64,000 bases of DNA, taken from assembly GCF_000424465.1 (NCBI RefSeq), contig NZ_AUJY01000002.1, positions 186,001 to 250,000 on the forward strand, read 5' to 3'. This document shows, piece after piece, positions 36,428 through 45,906 of the stretch (position 1 is the stretch's first letter; each line of letters begins with the position of its first letter). This stretch comes from Butyrivibrio hungatei NK4A153. Its GTDB lineage: Bacteria > Bacillota > Clostridia > Lachnospirales > Lachnospiraceae. The translations under genes and the position numbers were made by a program. The notes beneath the pieces are model-generated. The model was not told the DNA's origin and searched no databases. It saw only the letters and a program-made list of their open reading frames with translations.

Positions 36428-37489
36428 TTACTTCTTTCCCATTCGATTTGCGATATCGTGAACATATTCAGAAAATTCCTCGGATCTTGATTCAAGAAGT
36501 CCGTGTGTGGCATTTTTCATAACGTACATTTTCTTATCGGGAGCATTTACCTTTTCAAAATACTCACATGCCATATCGTAATTAGTCTGGTAATCCATGT
36601 CGCCGTTTATATTGTAATACGGCACTTTGTAGTCATATTTTCCGCTAAGCGAGCACTCATAAAGACCATGTGCAAAAAAAGGTATATATGGATCCATCGA
36701 GATTGCAATATTTTTTACATAGCCGATATAGTCTTTTACCATGTAATTTGGATTAAAAAGAATCGTCGCAACTATATTGTAATCTCGACCATCTTTCATC
36801 ATCCCATAACCGTACCTGTCCATTATTTTACTTCTGGCGGCCATGGCTTCAAGGCTATCAGCGTTATCAGGCGACCATTTTTCAAGAAGTGCCTCTCCTT
36901 GCGCATCACCATTCGTCCACTCTTTTGCTGCCGCATAGAGTCTTAATTCATTCTCATAAATGTCTATACATTGTCCTGTTCCGATAAAAGCGTCGTAGTA
37001 CTGCGGATATTCCAATGACAGATTTGCGCCGAACATAGATCCCCATGAATGCCCAAGCAAAGTTATTTTTTCTTTTCCCATATAGGATAAAAGAAACTCA
37101 GTCATTGCCTTGCCATCAGCCATCATAATATCCTTGGTTATCTTATCCGAAATGTTTTTCTTATCAAAGCTCTTTCCGACATTCCTCTGATCCCACGTAA
37201 CGACAGTATATACGTCACTCCACTTTCGGGTAAAAGAATAATCTACGGGACTTGTCGCAGATCCCGGCCCTCCGTGCAGATACAAAAGAACGGGATTGTT
37301 TATGTCTTGTCCATAAATGTTTATCCATTGCCTGCTTCCGTTTATATCAACGTAAAAAGATTCATTTATCCCGCCTTTCGGTGTTCTCTTATTTATTCCC
37401 ATTCCGACAGATCTGATAACAGCTAAGATTATTATCATTGTTGCCAGAACTATCAAAATTTTTTTTGCTGTTTTTAGCGTTGCTTTCAT
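36428..37489 (-). CDS. Alpha/beta hydrolase, proline-iminopeptidase-like, membrane-anchored
   Basis: One N-terminal TM segment (about residues 10-28) then an alpha/beta hydrolase domain: oxyanion motif YLHGGPGSATSP, WDQRNVGKS, nucleophile elbow GHSWGSMFG with Ser, Asp in INGDMDYQ and His in NATHGLLES. Proline iminopeptidase (S33) is the closest family by motif. Start ATG 37489 follows GGAG. It reads against the sulfur genes on either side, so it is probably an unrelated insertion or has its own promoter; a role in releasing sulfur amino acids from peptides cannot be excluded. Confidence 0.82.
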   Translation of the reverse strand: MKATLKTAKKILIVLATMIIILAVIRSVGMGINKRTPKGGINESFYVDINGSRQWINIYGQDINNPVLLYLHGGPGSATSPVDYSFTRKWSDVYTVVTWDQRNVGKSFDKKNISDKITKDIMMADGKAMTEFLLSYMGKEKITLLGHSWGSMFGANLSLEYPQYYDAFIGTGQCIDIYENELRLYAAAKEWTNGDAQGEALLEKWSPDNADSLEAMAARSKIMDRYGYGMMKDGRDYNIVATILFNPNYMVKDYIGYVKNIAISMDPYIPFFAHGLYECSLSGKYDYKVPYYNINGDMDYQTNYDMACEYFEKVNAPDKKMYVMKNATHGLLESRSEEFSEYVHDIANRMGKK

Positions 37490-37662
37490 GCTTTGTTCTC
37501 CCAATAATCGATTATTTTAAAAATGCTTTTTATCTGCATTGGTTATATTTTATTGGGAATCCAAAAGAATTATAATATATCATTTGCACAATCCGGACAC
37601 TATATTTTTTCCGTATTGGAAAATTCATATAATAAAGAACCTATGGGACAGCAGTGCTTGGG

Positions 37663-37730
37663 AATAAGCAAAGTTTATACTCCACTATAAGTGTTTCTTA
37701 ATTTTCACTTATATTTGCGTGTGATATTAT
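37663..37730 (+). promoter_or_regulatory. Importer-cooS promoter with sulfur-regulon palindrome (site 2)
   Basis: Palindrome TTATA-CTCCAC-TATAA at 37675-37690, an 11-nt gap, -35 TTTTCA (37702-37707), 17-bp spacer, -10 TATTAT (37725-37730). The 49-bp block from 37663 matches the cysK promoter block at 44 of 49 positions, including the long stretch outside the palindrome. Confidence 0.82.
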
Positions 37731-37795
37731 TCAATATAATAAAATTACCTATTGACCTAGTGGGTGAAAAGACATTATAGTGGAGGATAGTTATT

Positions 37796-38743
37796 ATGAA
37801 AAAACAATTATTACTGACAATACTGATTGGAGCAGTGCTGACGCTGGCAGGATGCGGAAGTTCCAATGGCGCAAGTGCCAAAGCAGCAGGCAGTGCCAAT
37901 GCCGGAGAAACCGTGAAGATAGCATATCTTCCCATAACACATTCACTCGCTGTATTGGAGGAGGCTGAGGAGCTTGCAAATAATGAAAAAGTGAATGTTG
38001 AGCTTGTTAAGTACGGTTCCTGGCCGGAACTGCTGGATGCTCTTAATTCGGGAAATGTAGACGGAGCATCGGTTCTTATAGAGCTTGCAATGAAGTCAAA
38101 AGCTGAGGGCGTAGGAATAAAAGCTGTTGCACTGGGACATAAGGACGGAAATGTTCTCATCGTTTCAAATGATGTTAAAGACGGCGCCGATCTTAAAGGA
38201 AAGACAATAGCTATTCCTCATCGTCAGTCATCGCATAACATCCTGGTAAATGATGCACTTGCAAAGAATGGACTTACGATCGATGACATAAATGTCGTGG
38301 AACTCGCACCTACAGAGATGCCTTCGGCACTTGTCACAGGAACAATAGACGGTTATTGCGTTGCGGAGCCTTTCGGTGCGGTAGGTGTTTCTACGGGAAA
38401 AGGAAAAGTTCTGTATACCTCCGAAGAATTGTGGGAGGATTCGGTTTGCTGCGCACTTGTTTTGACAGATGATTTTATAGACAAGCATGCGGACACAGCC
38501 AAGGCATTTGTCGAGGGATACAAAACAGCGGGAAATAATCTTGATGCTGAAACAGCCCAAACTGTTGCAGAAAAGTACCTGAAGCAGAAAGATGATGTAC
38601 TTGAAACATCTTTGAAATGGATTTCTTATGATGATCTGGATATCACAGAGGAGCAATATAACAAGCTGACCGAGAAGGTTAAAGAATACGGGCTTTCAGA
38701 CAATCCACCCGCATATGCTGATTTTGTAAAGACTGATTTTTAA
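37796..38743 (+). CDS. SsuA/TauA/NitT-type substrate-binding lipoprotein
   Basis: Extracytoplasmic receptor of an ABC importer. Signal peptide with lipobox LAGC (Cys near residue 20), then VKIAYLPITHSLAV, NSGNVDGASVLIELAMKSK, KTIAIPHRQSSHNILV and TGTIDGYCVAEPFGAV, the pattern of aliphatic sulfonate, taurine, nitrate or thiamine-precursor receptors. 315 residues. Co-transcribed with permease, ATPase and CooS behind the sulfur-regulon promoter, so a sulfur compound is the likely ligand; the anaerobic setting and absence of an SsuD/TauD oxygenase argue against classical sulfonate use. Confidence 0.85.
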   Translation: MKKQLLLTILIGAVLTLAGCGSSNGASAKAAGSANAGETVKIAYLPITHSLAVLEEAEELANNEKVNVELVKYGSWPELLDALNSGNVDGASVLIELAMKSKAEGVGIKAVALGHKDGNVLIVSNDVKDGADLKGKTIAIPHRQSSHNILVNDALAKNGLTIDDINVVELAPTEMPSALVTGTIDGYCVAEPFGAVGVSTGKGKVLYTSEELWEDSVCCALVLTDDFIDKHADTAKAFVEGYKTAGNNLDAETAQTVAEKYLKQKDDVLETSLKWISYDDLDITEEQYNKLTEKVKEYGLSDNPPAYADFVKTDF

Positions 38744-38798
38744 TATAATTACTTATTACTTTCTATATTTGATGACAGTAATAAATTAAGGGGACATG

Positions 38799-39560
38799 AT
38801 GAAAAAAATACTCTCTCTTAAATACGTTATCGTATCAATACTTATCTTACTTGGAATCTGGCAGTTGGCATTTATGATAAGCGACTATAGCCCGGCGTTG
38901 TTTCCGTCTCCTTTAATGGCAATCGAAGCTCTTTTTGAGATGATTGCAGACGGCACGCTATTTGCATCAATAGGCGCAAGTATGTACAGATTTGTAATTG
39001 GATACGGATTATCGGTTCTGATAGCAGTCTTTCTGGGGCTTATCCTCGGAAGTCTTCCAAAGGTGTTTAAATATGTGAATCCTTCACTGCAGCTGCTAAG
39101 ACCGATATCACCGACAGCGTGGATGCCTTTTGTGGTGCTCCTGTTTGGAATTGGGGATCTTCCTGCCATTGTCATAATTTTTATAGCAGCTTTTTTCCCC
39201 GTACTGCTGTCTACAGTATCAGCGGTAAGTAAGATTGATGATATGTATTTCAGAGTTGCAGATAATTTTGGAATCAGACAGCCTCAGCTTATGTGGAAAG
39301 TTATCCTTCCTGCGGCGTTCCCTCAGATCGCCAATGCCGTTCATCTTGCTCTCGGAAGCGCATGGATATTCCTTGTTGCGGGTGAGATGGTAGGAGCACA
39401 GTCGGGACTTGGCTTCCAGATTATTGATGCGAGAAACAATATCAGAGCGGATATTCTTTTGGCAACAATACTTGTGATCGGACTTATAGGACTATTGCTT
39501 GATTTCCTTATCGGATTGTTGGAAAAAAGAATTCTTAAGGCCTGGGGAGGAGAGCAGTAA
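38799..39560 (+). CDS. SsuC-type ABC permease
   Basis: Inner-membrane permease with six hydrophobic segments over about 253 residues. The family EAA-like loop is present near ADNFGIRQPQLMWKVILPAAFPQI. The second of two adjacent ATGs (38799) is preferred because AAGGGG is 5 nt upstream. Its stop overlaps the ATPase start by one base, so coupling is likely. Confidence 0.87.
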   Translation: MKKILSLKYVIVSILILLGIWQLAFMISDYSPALFPSPLMAIEALFEMIADGTLFASIGASMYRFVIGYGLSVLIAVFLGLILGSLPKVFKYVNPSLQLLRPISPTAWMPFVVLLFGIGDLPAIVIIFIAAFFPVLLSTVSAVSKIDDMYFRVADNFGIRQPQLMWKVILPAAFPQIANAVHLALGSAWIFLVAGEMVGAQSGLGFQIIDARNNIRADILLATILVIGLIGLLLDFLIGLLEKRILKAWGGEQ

Positions 39561-40333
39561 TGTCATATATTCATATAGAAAATGCAGGAAAAACCTTCAT
39601 ACAAAATGGCACGCAGTTCACAGCTTTGTCGGATGTAAATCTCGATATTGAAAAAGGTGAGTTTATCTGCCTCCTGGGACCTTCGGGATGCGGAAAAAGT
39701 ACTCTTTTAAATGCTATTGCAGGCTTTGATCCGGTAAATCTAGGAAGCGTTAAGATTGACGGAAACGAGGTAAAGGCGCCAAGCACAAAGAATGTAACTA
39801 TCTTCCAGAACTATGGTCTTCTTCCGTGGCGCACTGTTATCAAGAACGTAGAGCTTGGCCTCGAATCAAAAGGTATTGAGAAAGATAAGAGAAAAGAGAT
39901 TGCAAAAGAGTATCTTAAACTGGTTAAGCTTGAGAATTTTGCAGATAGTTTTCCAAGGCAGCTCTCCGGTGGAATGAAACAGAGAGTTGCGATAGCCAGG
40001 GCACTTGCGGTGGAGCCCGATATCATCTTTATGGATGAGCCTTTCGGAGCACTTGATGCGATTACCAGAATGAAGCTTCAGGATGATATTTTGGATATCT
40101 GCAAAAAGCAAAAGAAAACAATAATCTTTGTAACTCATGACATAGAAGAAGCTGTTTATCTGGCGGACAGGATTGTTGTAATGACACCCAACCCCGGCAA
40201 AGTAAAAGGTGTTATAACAGTTCCGATTCACCATTTCAGAGATAGGACAAGCGGAGACTTTTTGCTTATAAGAGACAAGATCTTCGATCTGCTTCAGATG
40301 AAGATAGAGGAAGATATTGAATATACGATTTAA
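39560..40333 (+). CDS. SsuB-type ABC ATPase
   Basis: Nucleotide-binding subunit, 257 residues: Walker A GPSGCGKST, Q-loop QNYGLLPW, signature LSGGMKQR, Walker B IIFMDEPFGALD and switch His in VTHDIEEA. The LPW after the Q-loop is typical of the nitrate/sulfonate/taurine class. It ends 12 nt before cooS. Confidence 0.92.
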   Translation: MSYIHIENAGKTFIQNGTQFTALSDVNLDIEKGEFICLLGPSGCGKSTLLNAIAGFDPVNLGSVKIDGNEVKAPSTKNVTIFQNYGLLPWRTVIKNVELGLESKGIEKDKRKEIAKEYLKLVKLENFADSFPRQLSGGMKQRVAIARALAVEPDIIFMDEPFGALDAITRMKLQDDILDICKKQKKTIIFVTHDIEEAVYLADRIVVMTPNPGKVKGVITVPIHHFRDRTSGDFLLIRDKIFDLLQMKIEEDIEYTI

Positions 40334-40345
40334 GGTAGGGGAAAA

Positions 40346-42439
40346 ATGAGTCACACACATTCACATGAACATCATCACCATCATGGCAAAAACGGATTAG
40401 AGAATATTCATTCACACAGAAATCTGATCGGTTTTGATGAGCACGGTATTCCGACAGTTACACTTAAGGCAAGCGACCACGGCGGAGAGAGCAGTCCCGA
40501 GGACTTTACTAAAGATTATATGAACGCTGTTGCGGAATACAGAAAGACATTTCCGTCAAAGCAGGACGTAATCGATAATACACCCGATCCGGCCGTAAGA
40601 GAGATGATCCTTAGAATGGAGCAGATTGGAATAGATACGGCTTTTGACAGGTTTGATGCTCAGAAGCCTCAGTGTGCGTTCGGACTTAGCGGAACATGTT
40701 GTAAGATCTGCAACATGGGACCTTGTCATATTACAGCGAAGGCGCAGAGAGGTGTCTGCGGTGCGGATGCGGATCTGATAGTTGCAAGAAATCTTTTGCG
40801 TTCGGCAGCTTCAGGTGCGGCTCAGCACGGTATGCATGCTCGTGAGGTAATGCTTACACTCAAGAAAGTGGCTGAGGGCGAACTTGATATCCCTATCCTT
40901 GGCGAGCAAAAGATAAGGAGCACGGCGGAAGCTTTTGGAATAAAGCAAAAGAACAGACAGCTTAAGAATGTTGCAAAAGATCTTGCGGATGCTTTGCTTG
41001 AAGATATGTCCAGAAGTGTCCCCGATGATTATAAGACAATCAAAGCCTGTGCGCTTCCCGAGAGGCAAAAGGTATGGGAAGAGTTAGATATTCTTCCTAT
41101 CAGTGCATATCACGAGGTCTTTGAAGCATACCATAAGTCGGGATGCGCAACGGACGGCGACTGGAAGAGCATCATGCAGCAGTTCCTTCGCTGCGGTCTT
41201 GCATTTACTTTTTCCGGCGTTGTCGGAGCGGGAATTGCGACCGACGCACTGTTTGGTGTCGGCGACAGAGTTACGTCCAAGGTCAATATCGGTGCGCTTG
41301 AGAAAGGCTATGTGAATGTTGCGGTACACGGACATCTGCCAACACTTGTAAGCCAGATTGTTGCGGCAGGAAAAAGAGAAGATTTGATAGAACTTGCCAA
41401 ATCCAAAGGCGCAAAGGGTATTCGTTTCTACGGTATCTGCTGTTCGGGACTTTCTGCGATGTACAGAGACAGCGGTGTTATTCCGCTTTCAAATGCGGTA
41501 TCCGCGGAACTTGTACTTGCTACCGGAGCGCTTGATCTGTGGGTTGCGGATGTTCAGGATGTATTTCCTTCAATCATGGATGTTGCAAAGTGCTTTAAGA
41601 CTGTTGTGGTTACAACGAGCGATTCTGCGCGCCTTCCCGGTGCCGAGAGATATGAATACGATCATCATCACAGCAATATAGGTCAGACCAAAGAACTTGC
41701 AGAGAAGATAGTAAGACGTGCGATCGAGAGTTTTGAGATCAGAAAGGGAATGCCTGTCTACATTCCTCCGTATGAGGTTGAGGCAGAAGTCGGATTTTCT
41801 GTCGAGTATGTTCACAAGAGATTCGGAAGCATGAAGCCTCTTGCTGAAGCAATTAAATCGGGACAGATTCTCGGTGTTGTAAATATGGTCGGATGTAATA
41901 ATCCTAAGGTCCTTTATGAGAAGTGCATTATTGATGTGGCCGATGAACTTCTTAAGAACAACGTTCTTATTATCACCAACGGATGCGCATCGTTCCCTCT
42001 TATGAAACTAGGATATTGTGCGGTTTCGGGAAAAGAAAAGGCAGGAGAATCCTTAAGAGAATTCCTTGAACCCGACCTTCCGCCCGTATGGCATGTCGGA
42101 GAGTGTATCGATAATACACGTTCTACAGGTATATTTGCGGGAATTGCAGGTGTGCTTGGAAAGAACCTCTATGAGCTTCCGTTTGCATTCTCATCTCCCG
42201 AGTGGGGCAATGAAAAGGGAATCGACGCAGCGTTAGGTTTCAGACTTAACGGTATAAGTTCTTACCACTGTGTTGAAGCTCCTATCTTTGGTTCAAAGAA
42301 TGTAATCGAGTTCCTTAAACACGGCACAAAAGAACTTCTCGGTTCAACAATGAATGTAAACACAGATCCCGTCGCACTTGCAAAACAGATTGTGCAGGAT
42401 ATGAAAGATAAGAGAGCCGCCCTTGGTTGGGATAAATAA
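40346..42439 (+). CDS. cooS: CooS-type Ni-CO dehydrogenase with altered C-cluster
   Basis: Homologue of the catalytic subunit of anaerobic CO dehydrogenase (CO + H2O to CO2, 2e-, 2H+). D/B-cluster cysteines are complete (QCAFGLSGTCCKICNMGPC). C-cluster region: HGH 328-330, Cys365/366 (GICCSG), Cys517 (VGCNNPK), Cys547 (NGCAS), Cys587 (GECIDNTR) and catalytic-type Lys624. However, the ligand equivalent to Cys333 of Carboxydothermus CODH-II is Asp405 (ADVQDVFP instead of xDxQCxxP). An extra N-terminus of about 60 residues is His-rich (THSHEHHHHH). 697 residues against about 636. No cooC or acetyl-CoA synthase genes nearby. It shares an operon with a sulfur-type importer, so an atypical role is likely. 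Confidence 0.9.
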   Translation: MSHTHSHEHHHHHGKNGLENIHSHRNLIGFDEHGIPTVTLKASDHGGESSPEDFTKDYMNAVAEYRKTFPSKQDVIDNTPDPAVREMILRMEQIGIDTAFDRFDAQKPQCAFGLSGTCCKICNMGPCHITAKAQRGVCGADADLIVARNLLRSAASGAAQHGMHAREVMLTLKKVAEGELDIPILGEQKIRSTAEAFGIKQKNRQLKNVAKDLADALLEDMSRSVPDDYKTIKACALPERQKVWEELDILPISAYHEVFEAYHKSGCATDGDWKSIMQQFLRCGLAFTFSGVVGAGIATDALFGVGDRVTSKVNIGALEKGYVNVAVHGHLPTLVSQIVAAGKREDLIELAKSKGAKGIRFYGICCSGLSAMYRDSGVIPLSNAVSAELVLATGALDLWVADVQDVFPSIMDVAKCFKTVVVTTSDSARLPGAERYEYDHHHSNIGQTKELAEKIVRRAIESFEIRKGMPVYIPPYEVEAEVGFSVEYVHKRFGSMKPLAEAIKSGQILGVVNMVGCNNPKVLYEKCIIDVADELLKNNVLIITNGCASFPLMKLGYCAVSGKEKAGESLREFLEPDLPPVWHVGECIDNTRSTGIFAGIAGVLGKNLYELPFAFSSPEWGNEKGIDAALGFRLNGISSYHCVEAPIFGSKNVIEFLKHGTKELLGSTMNVNTDPVALAKQIVQDMKDKRAALGWDK

Positions 42440-42470
42440 AGAAGTAACATTCCGATAATAACTTTTAGTT

Positions 42471-42520
42471 ATAGCCTCCCTAAAGTTTAGCGTAATTGTG
42501 CTAATAGGGAGGCTATTGTA
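42471..42520 (+). terminator. Probable terminator after cooS
   Basis: Perfect 12-bp stem ATAGCCTCCCTA / TAGGGAGGCTAT followed by a weak TGTATATT tract, 31 nt beyond the cooS stop. Confidence 0.65.
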
Positions 42521-42567
42521 TATTAAGTTCAACAAAAGCGAATACATAAAGCAAACTCATTTGTTTA

Positions 42568-42633
42568 CTGACCGGACAACCGGAGGTTAGTGGTTCGTCA
42601 CCATTAGGCGGACCAGTAATCTCCGGTTTTCTC
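42568..42633 (+). promoter_or_regulatory. Structured leader with 21-nt shared element and terminator-like hairpin
   Basis: The 21-nt element (42568-42588) is identical to 30924-30944 before nifH. Its 3' part CCGGAGGTTA (42580-42589) pairs with TAATCTCCGG (42617-42626), and inside it TGGTTCGTC pairs with GGCGGACCA, giving a nearly continuous 19-bp hairpin followed by TTTTCTC. This looks like an attenuator upstream of the amino-acid importer. No known riboswitch class was recognised. Confidence 0.6.
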
Positions 42634-42673
42634 ATGTGAACTTTTGATTTCAGGTTAGCTAGAGGAGACGATT

Positions 42674-43564
42674 ATGAAAAAAAGAACAATTAAAAATATT
42701 CTGTTATCGGGAGTGCTTGTTGGCGCAATGATGTTATCTGCAGTAGGATGCGGAAAGGCATCACAGGGAGCTGATACTGAAGTAAAGGCAGCAGAAGATA
42801 ATATAGAAGGCGAAGCACAGAGCGAAGGAAGCGGGCAGGTGCAGAAGATAGTTATAGGATCGGGAACCAATTACAATCCTTACTGCTATATAGATGAAAA
42901 CGGAGATGCTGTTGGTTATGAGTATGACGTACTAAAGGAAATCGACGAGCTACTTCCTCAGTATGAATTTGAGTATCAGTCAATGGCATTCGATCAGCTG
43001 GTTCTTTCACTTGAATCAGGAAAGATTGATCTTGCAGCACATCAGTATGAGTACACACCTGAGAGGGAAGAGAAATATCTTTTCTCAGGAGAGTCTTACA
43101 CATCATATATCACTTACCTTGCAGTTCTTATAGATGATAACGCTAAAAGCCTTGAAGACCTTACAGGTGAGAAGATCAGAACCGGTGGTTCAACAAGTGC
43201 CACAACTCAGATCCTTACAAAGTGGAACGAGGAGCATCCGGGGCAGGAAGTTGTTCTTGTAACCTCAGAGGGTAGCTCAGATGAAGAAGCAGCTGCTGCA
43301 CTTAAGTCAGGAGCAGCAAGAGCATCCGTACTTAAGAAGAGCGATGTTATCAAGATGAATACTAACTTCAGCGATGACGGAAAAGAATGGCTTAAGTCTG
43401 TAGGCGAACCCATCAACAATTCAAAGACTTATTATCTGTATCGCAAGGATGAGACAGAACTTAGAGATGCGGTAGACGGAGCTCTTAAGACACTTAAGGT
43501 AAACGGAAAGCTTTCTGAGCTTGCAATTAAGTGGGTTGGATACGACGTTACAGAAGAGGAATAA
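42674..43564 (+). CDS. Cystine/polar amino-acid ABC substrate-binding lipoprotein
   Basis: Family 3 solute receptor. Signal peptide with lipobox SAVGC, an acidic linker (about residues 30-58), then IVIGSGTNYNPYCYIDENGDAVGYEYDVLKEI and KIDLAAHQYEYTPEREEKYLFSG; the PEREKKYLFS-like stretch is characteristic of TcyJ/TcyK-type cystine receptors. About 296 residues. Followed by two permeases and an ATPase, the same arrangement as Bacillus TcyJKLMN. Confidence 0.85.
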   Translation: MKKRTIKNILLSGVLVGAMMLSAVGCGKASQGADTEVKAAEDNIEGEAQSEGSGQVQKIVIGSGTNYNPYCYIDENGDAVGYEYDVLKEIDELLPQYEFEYQSMAFDQLVLSLESGKIDLAAHQYEYTPEREEKYLFSGESYTSYITYLAVLIDDNAKSLEDLTGEKIRTGGSTSATTQILTKWNEEHPGQEVVLVTSEGSSDEEAAAALKSGAARASVLKKSDVIKMNTNFSDDGKEWLKSVGEPINNSKTYYLYRKDETELRDAVDGALKTLKVNGKLSELAIKWVGYDVTEEE

Positions 43565-43570
43565 ATAGAT

Positions 43571-44281
43571 ATGGAAAATTATTTTAGTATTGAAAGATTT
43601 ATACATGTCTTTCCTAAAGTGATTTCAAGTTTACCTGTTAATCTTCACATTGTTTTTTGGTCAATGCTTCTTGGCACTTTACTGGCCGTATTTGTAGCAG
43701 TGCTTAGATTACATAGAGTACCTGTGGTAAGCGGTTTACTGGGATTGTATATATCCTTTATGAGGGGTACGCCGCTCCTGGTGCAGATGATGATCGCGTT
43801 TTACGGAATCCCAATAGTACTCGGCACAGTATTTTTAAATCTTTTCGGGATCAATCTAAACAGACTTGAACCCGTGATATTTGTAGAAATAGCGATTATT
43901 CTGAATGAGGGGGCTTTCCTTGGAGAGATATTTAGAGGAGCCATAACATCTGTACCTGCGGTTCAGTCGGAAGCAGGATATTCTATAGGAATGACGGGGG
44001 CACAAACCTTTGTAAGGATTGTGCTCCCGCAAGCTTTTAAGGTGGCAATTCCGCATTATGGCGTTGACCTCATAGGAGTTTTTCAGAATACATCACTTGT
44101 ATTTATGCTTGGAGTCGTAGATCTTTTGGGAAGAGCTAAGACAATTGGTGCGGCGTCCGGCCACACTATTGAAGGGTATGTTGCGGCAGCACTTATATAT
44201 ATTGCGTTTAGCTTACTGTTAAAAGGAACTTTTCTTCTCATAGAAAAGAAACTGAGCGGTGGAGAGGTTAAACTTGTTTAA
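43571..44281 (+). CDS. Amino-acid ABC permease 1 (TcyL/TcyM-like)
   Basis: HisM/GlnP-type permease, 236 residues, five membrane segments, with LYISFMRGTPLLVQMMIAFYG and the EAA loop (AVQSEAGYSIGMTGAQTFVRIVLPQA). Starts 7 nt after the receptor gene. Two different permeases imply a heterodimeric channel. Confidence 0.88.
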   Translation: MENYFSIERFIHVFPKVISSLPVNLHIVFWSMLLGTLLAVFVAVLRLHRVPVVSGLLGLYISFMRGTPLLVQMMIAFYGIPIVLGTVFLNLFGINLNRLEPVIFVEIAIILNEGAFLGEIFRGAITSVPAVQSEAGYSIGMTGAQTFVRIVLPQAFKVAIPHYGVDLIGVFQNTSLVFMLGVVDLLGRAKTIGAASGHTIEGYVAAALIYIAFSLLLKGTFLLIEKKLSGGEVKLV

Positions 44282-44292
44282 GGAGTTGGGAT

Positions 44293-45006
44293 ATGAGTTT
44301 TAGTGTATCAAGTTTTTGGGAGTCTCTTGTGTCAGCACTAGCCTATGCTCCGGTAACCATCAAACTTACTGCGATCACCTTTGTTGTAAGTCTGGTTCTT
44401 GGAACAATCATAGCGACGATAAGGTATTACAAGATACCTGTTCTTTCACAGATCTTTGCGGTGTTTGTGACTGCATATCTGGGACTACCCACTATGGTGG
44501 CAATTCTTTTGTATAACATCATATTTATGACATGCTATGCAGATGTGGCAAATGTACTTCACATTACAGTGCCCATCAGCGAAGTTGATCCGATCATAAT
44601 AGGTTATTTTGTACTTATCCTTGGGACAAGCTGTTCTGTAAGTGAGAGCGTAAGAGGTGCTTTCAGAGGAATAGACAAGGTGCAATTTGAAGCGGGCTAC
44701 AGTATAGGTCTTGGCAAGTTCAAGACACTTACAAGAGTTATCTATCCTCAAATGGTGCCAATATTACTTCCGGGTTTACAGAATTCTCTGATAGGACTAT
44801 TGAAGGCATCCAATCTTGTGAGCGCTATCTCAGTCATTGAGATCATGACAGGAGCTCTTTTGCCAAGCCTTTTGTACTACAGTTATCTTGAAGGATATGT
44901 GGCAGCAGCGCTTGTATACTGGCTTATAGGAATCGGTATAGAGGTGATAGGATACCTGGCTGAGAAAAACAGCGGAAAATATTTAAAGCAAGTGGCGACA
45001 GGCTGA
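44293..45006 (+). CDS. Amino-acid ABC permease 2 (TcyL/TcyM-like)
   Basis: Second HisM/GlnP-type permease, 237 residues, with VFVTAYLGLPTMVAILLYN and an EAA loop (KVQFEAGYSIGLGKFKTLTRVIYPQMVP). AGGAG precedes the start. Forms a pair with permease 1. Confidence 0.88.
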   Translation: MSFSVSSFWESLVSALAYAPVTIKLTAITFVVSLVLGTIIATIRYYKIPVLSQIFAVFVTAYLGLPTMVAILLYNIIFMTCYADVANVLHITVPISEVDPIIIGYFVLILGTSCSVSESVRGAFRGIDKVQFEAGYSIGLGKFKTLTRVIYPQMVPILLPGLQNSLIGLLKASNLVSAISVIEIMTGALLPSLLYYSYLEGYVAAALVYWLIGIGIEVIGYLAEKNSGKYLKQVATG

Positions 45007-45074
45007 AAACATAGGAAATATGAGCATATTAATGCACACAATGACATTGTGTTTGGAACAGAGGAGGTGCGGCG

Positions 45075-45827
45075 ATGATAGAACTTACAGGTGTAAAAAA
45101 ATCCTTTGGGAAACTGGAAGTTCTTAAGGATGTTTCGATAAAAGTAGATGACGGAGAAGTGGTAGTAATACTGGGGCCAAGCGGCTCCGGAAAGACTACG
45201 CTTCTTCGGAGTATAAATTTTCTTGAGAAGGCCGACAGCGGAACCATGAAGTTTTCCGATAAGATCATAAATTTTAAGAACCCCAAGAAAAAAGATATTC
45301 TGTACATGAGAAGACATACAGGCTTTGTGTTCCAGAACTACGGACTGTTTGCTCACAAGACGGTTCTTCAGAATGTAATGGAAGGACTTGTTCAGGTTCA
45401 GAAAAAGAGTAAGCACGAAGCACAGCAGATTGCAGAGGAAGTCCTTCAAAATGTTGGGATGCTTGAAAAGAAAGATTCTTATCCATCACAGCTATCCGGC
45501 GGACAGCAGCAGAGAGTAGGAATAGCAAGGGCTGTGGCTCTAAAGCCTGAAGTGATCCTTTTTGATGAGCCCACATCTGCCCTTGATCCTGAGCTTGTGG
45601 GAGAAACCTTGGAAGTAATAAAGAAGGTTGCAAAGACGGGAATAACCATGATCGTAGTGACCCATGAGATGTCTTTTGCCGAGGATGTGGCTGACAGGGT
45701 TATCTTTATGGATGGCGGAGTTGTAGTGGAAGAAGGAAAGCCCGGAGAAATATTCTATAAACCAAAGGAAGAGCGTACAAGGCAGTTCCTTTCAAGGATC
45801 ATCCCTCAGGATGCATATGTGATCTGA
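45075..45827 (+). CDS. Amino-acid ABC ATPase (TcyN/GlnQ-like)
   Basis: ATPase of the polar amino-acid class, 250 residues: Walker [10 protein letters not shown], signature LSGGQQQR, Walker [15 protein letters not shown], switch His in [10 protein letters not shown]. Strong GAGGAGG ribosome site. Last gene of the four-gene importer; the LysR gene follows 79 nt later. Confidence 0.92.
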   Translation: MIELTGVKKSFGKLEVLKDVSIKVDDGEVVVILGPSGSGKTTLLRSINFLEKADSGTMKFSDKIINFKNPKKKDILYMRRHTGFVFQNYGLFAHKTVLQNVMEGLVQVQKKSKHEAQQIAEEVLQNVGMLEKKDSYPSQLSGGQQQRVGIARAVALKPEVILFDEPTSALDPELVGETLEVIKKVAKTGITMIVVTHEMSFAEDVADRVIFMDGGVVVEEGKPGEIFYKPKEERTRQFLSRIIPQDAYVI

Positions 45828-45906
45828 CAGGGACAGAGTATAAAATATGTACTAAATATATGGCAATGTGTTATTATGTATAAAAATTTATTTGGAGATT
45901 ATACAT

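Noticed and set aside
37675-37690. CymR-type operator in the importer-cooS promoter
   Set aside because: The conserved dyad is TTATA-N6-TATAA and lies upstream of the -35 box, an activator-like position; I could not match it to the CymR repressor consensus.
42568-42633. T-box leader upstream of the cystine-type importer
   Set aside because: No T-box sequence (the GGTGG-ACCGCG type) or specifier loop arrangement could be found.
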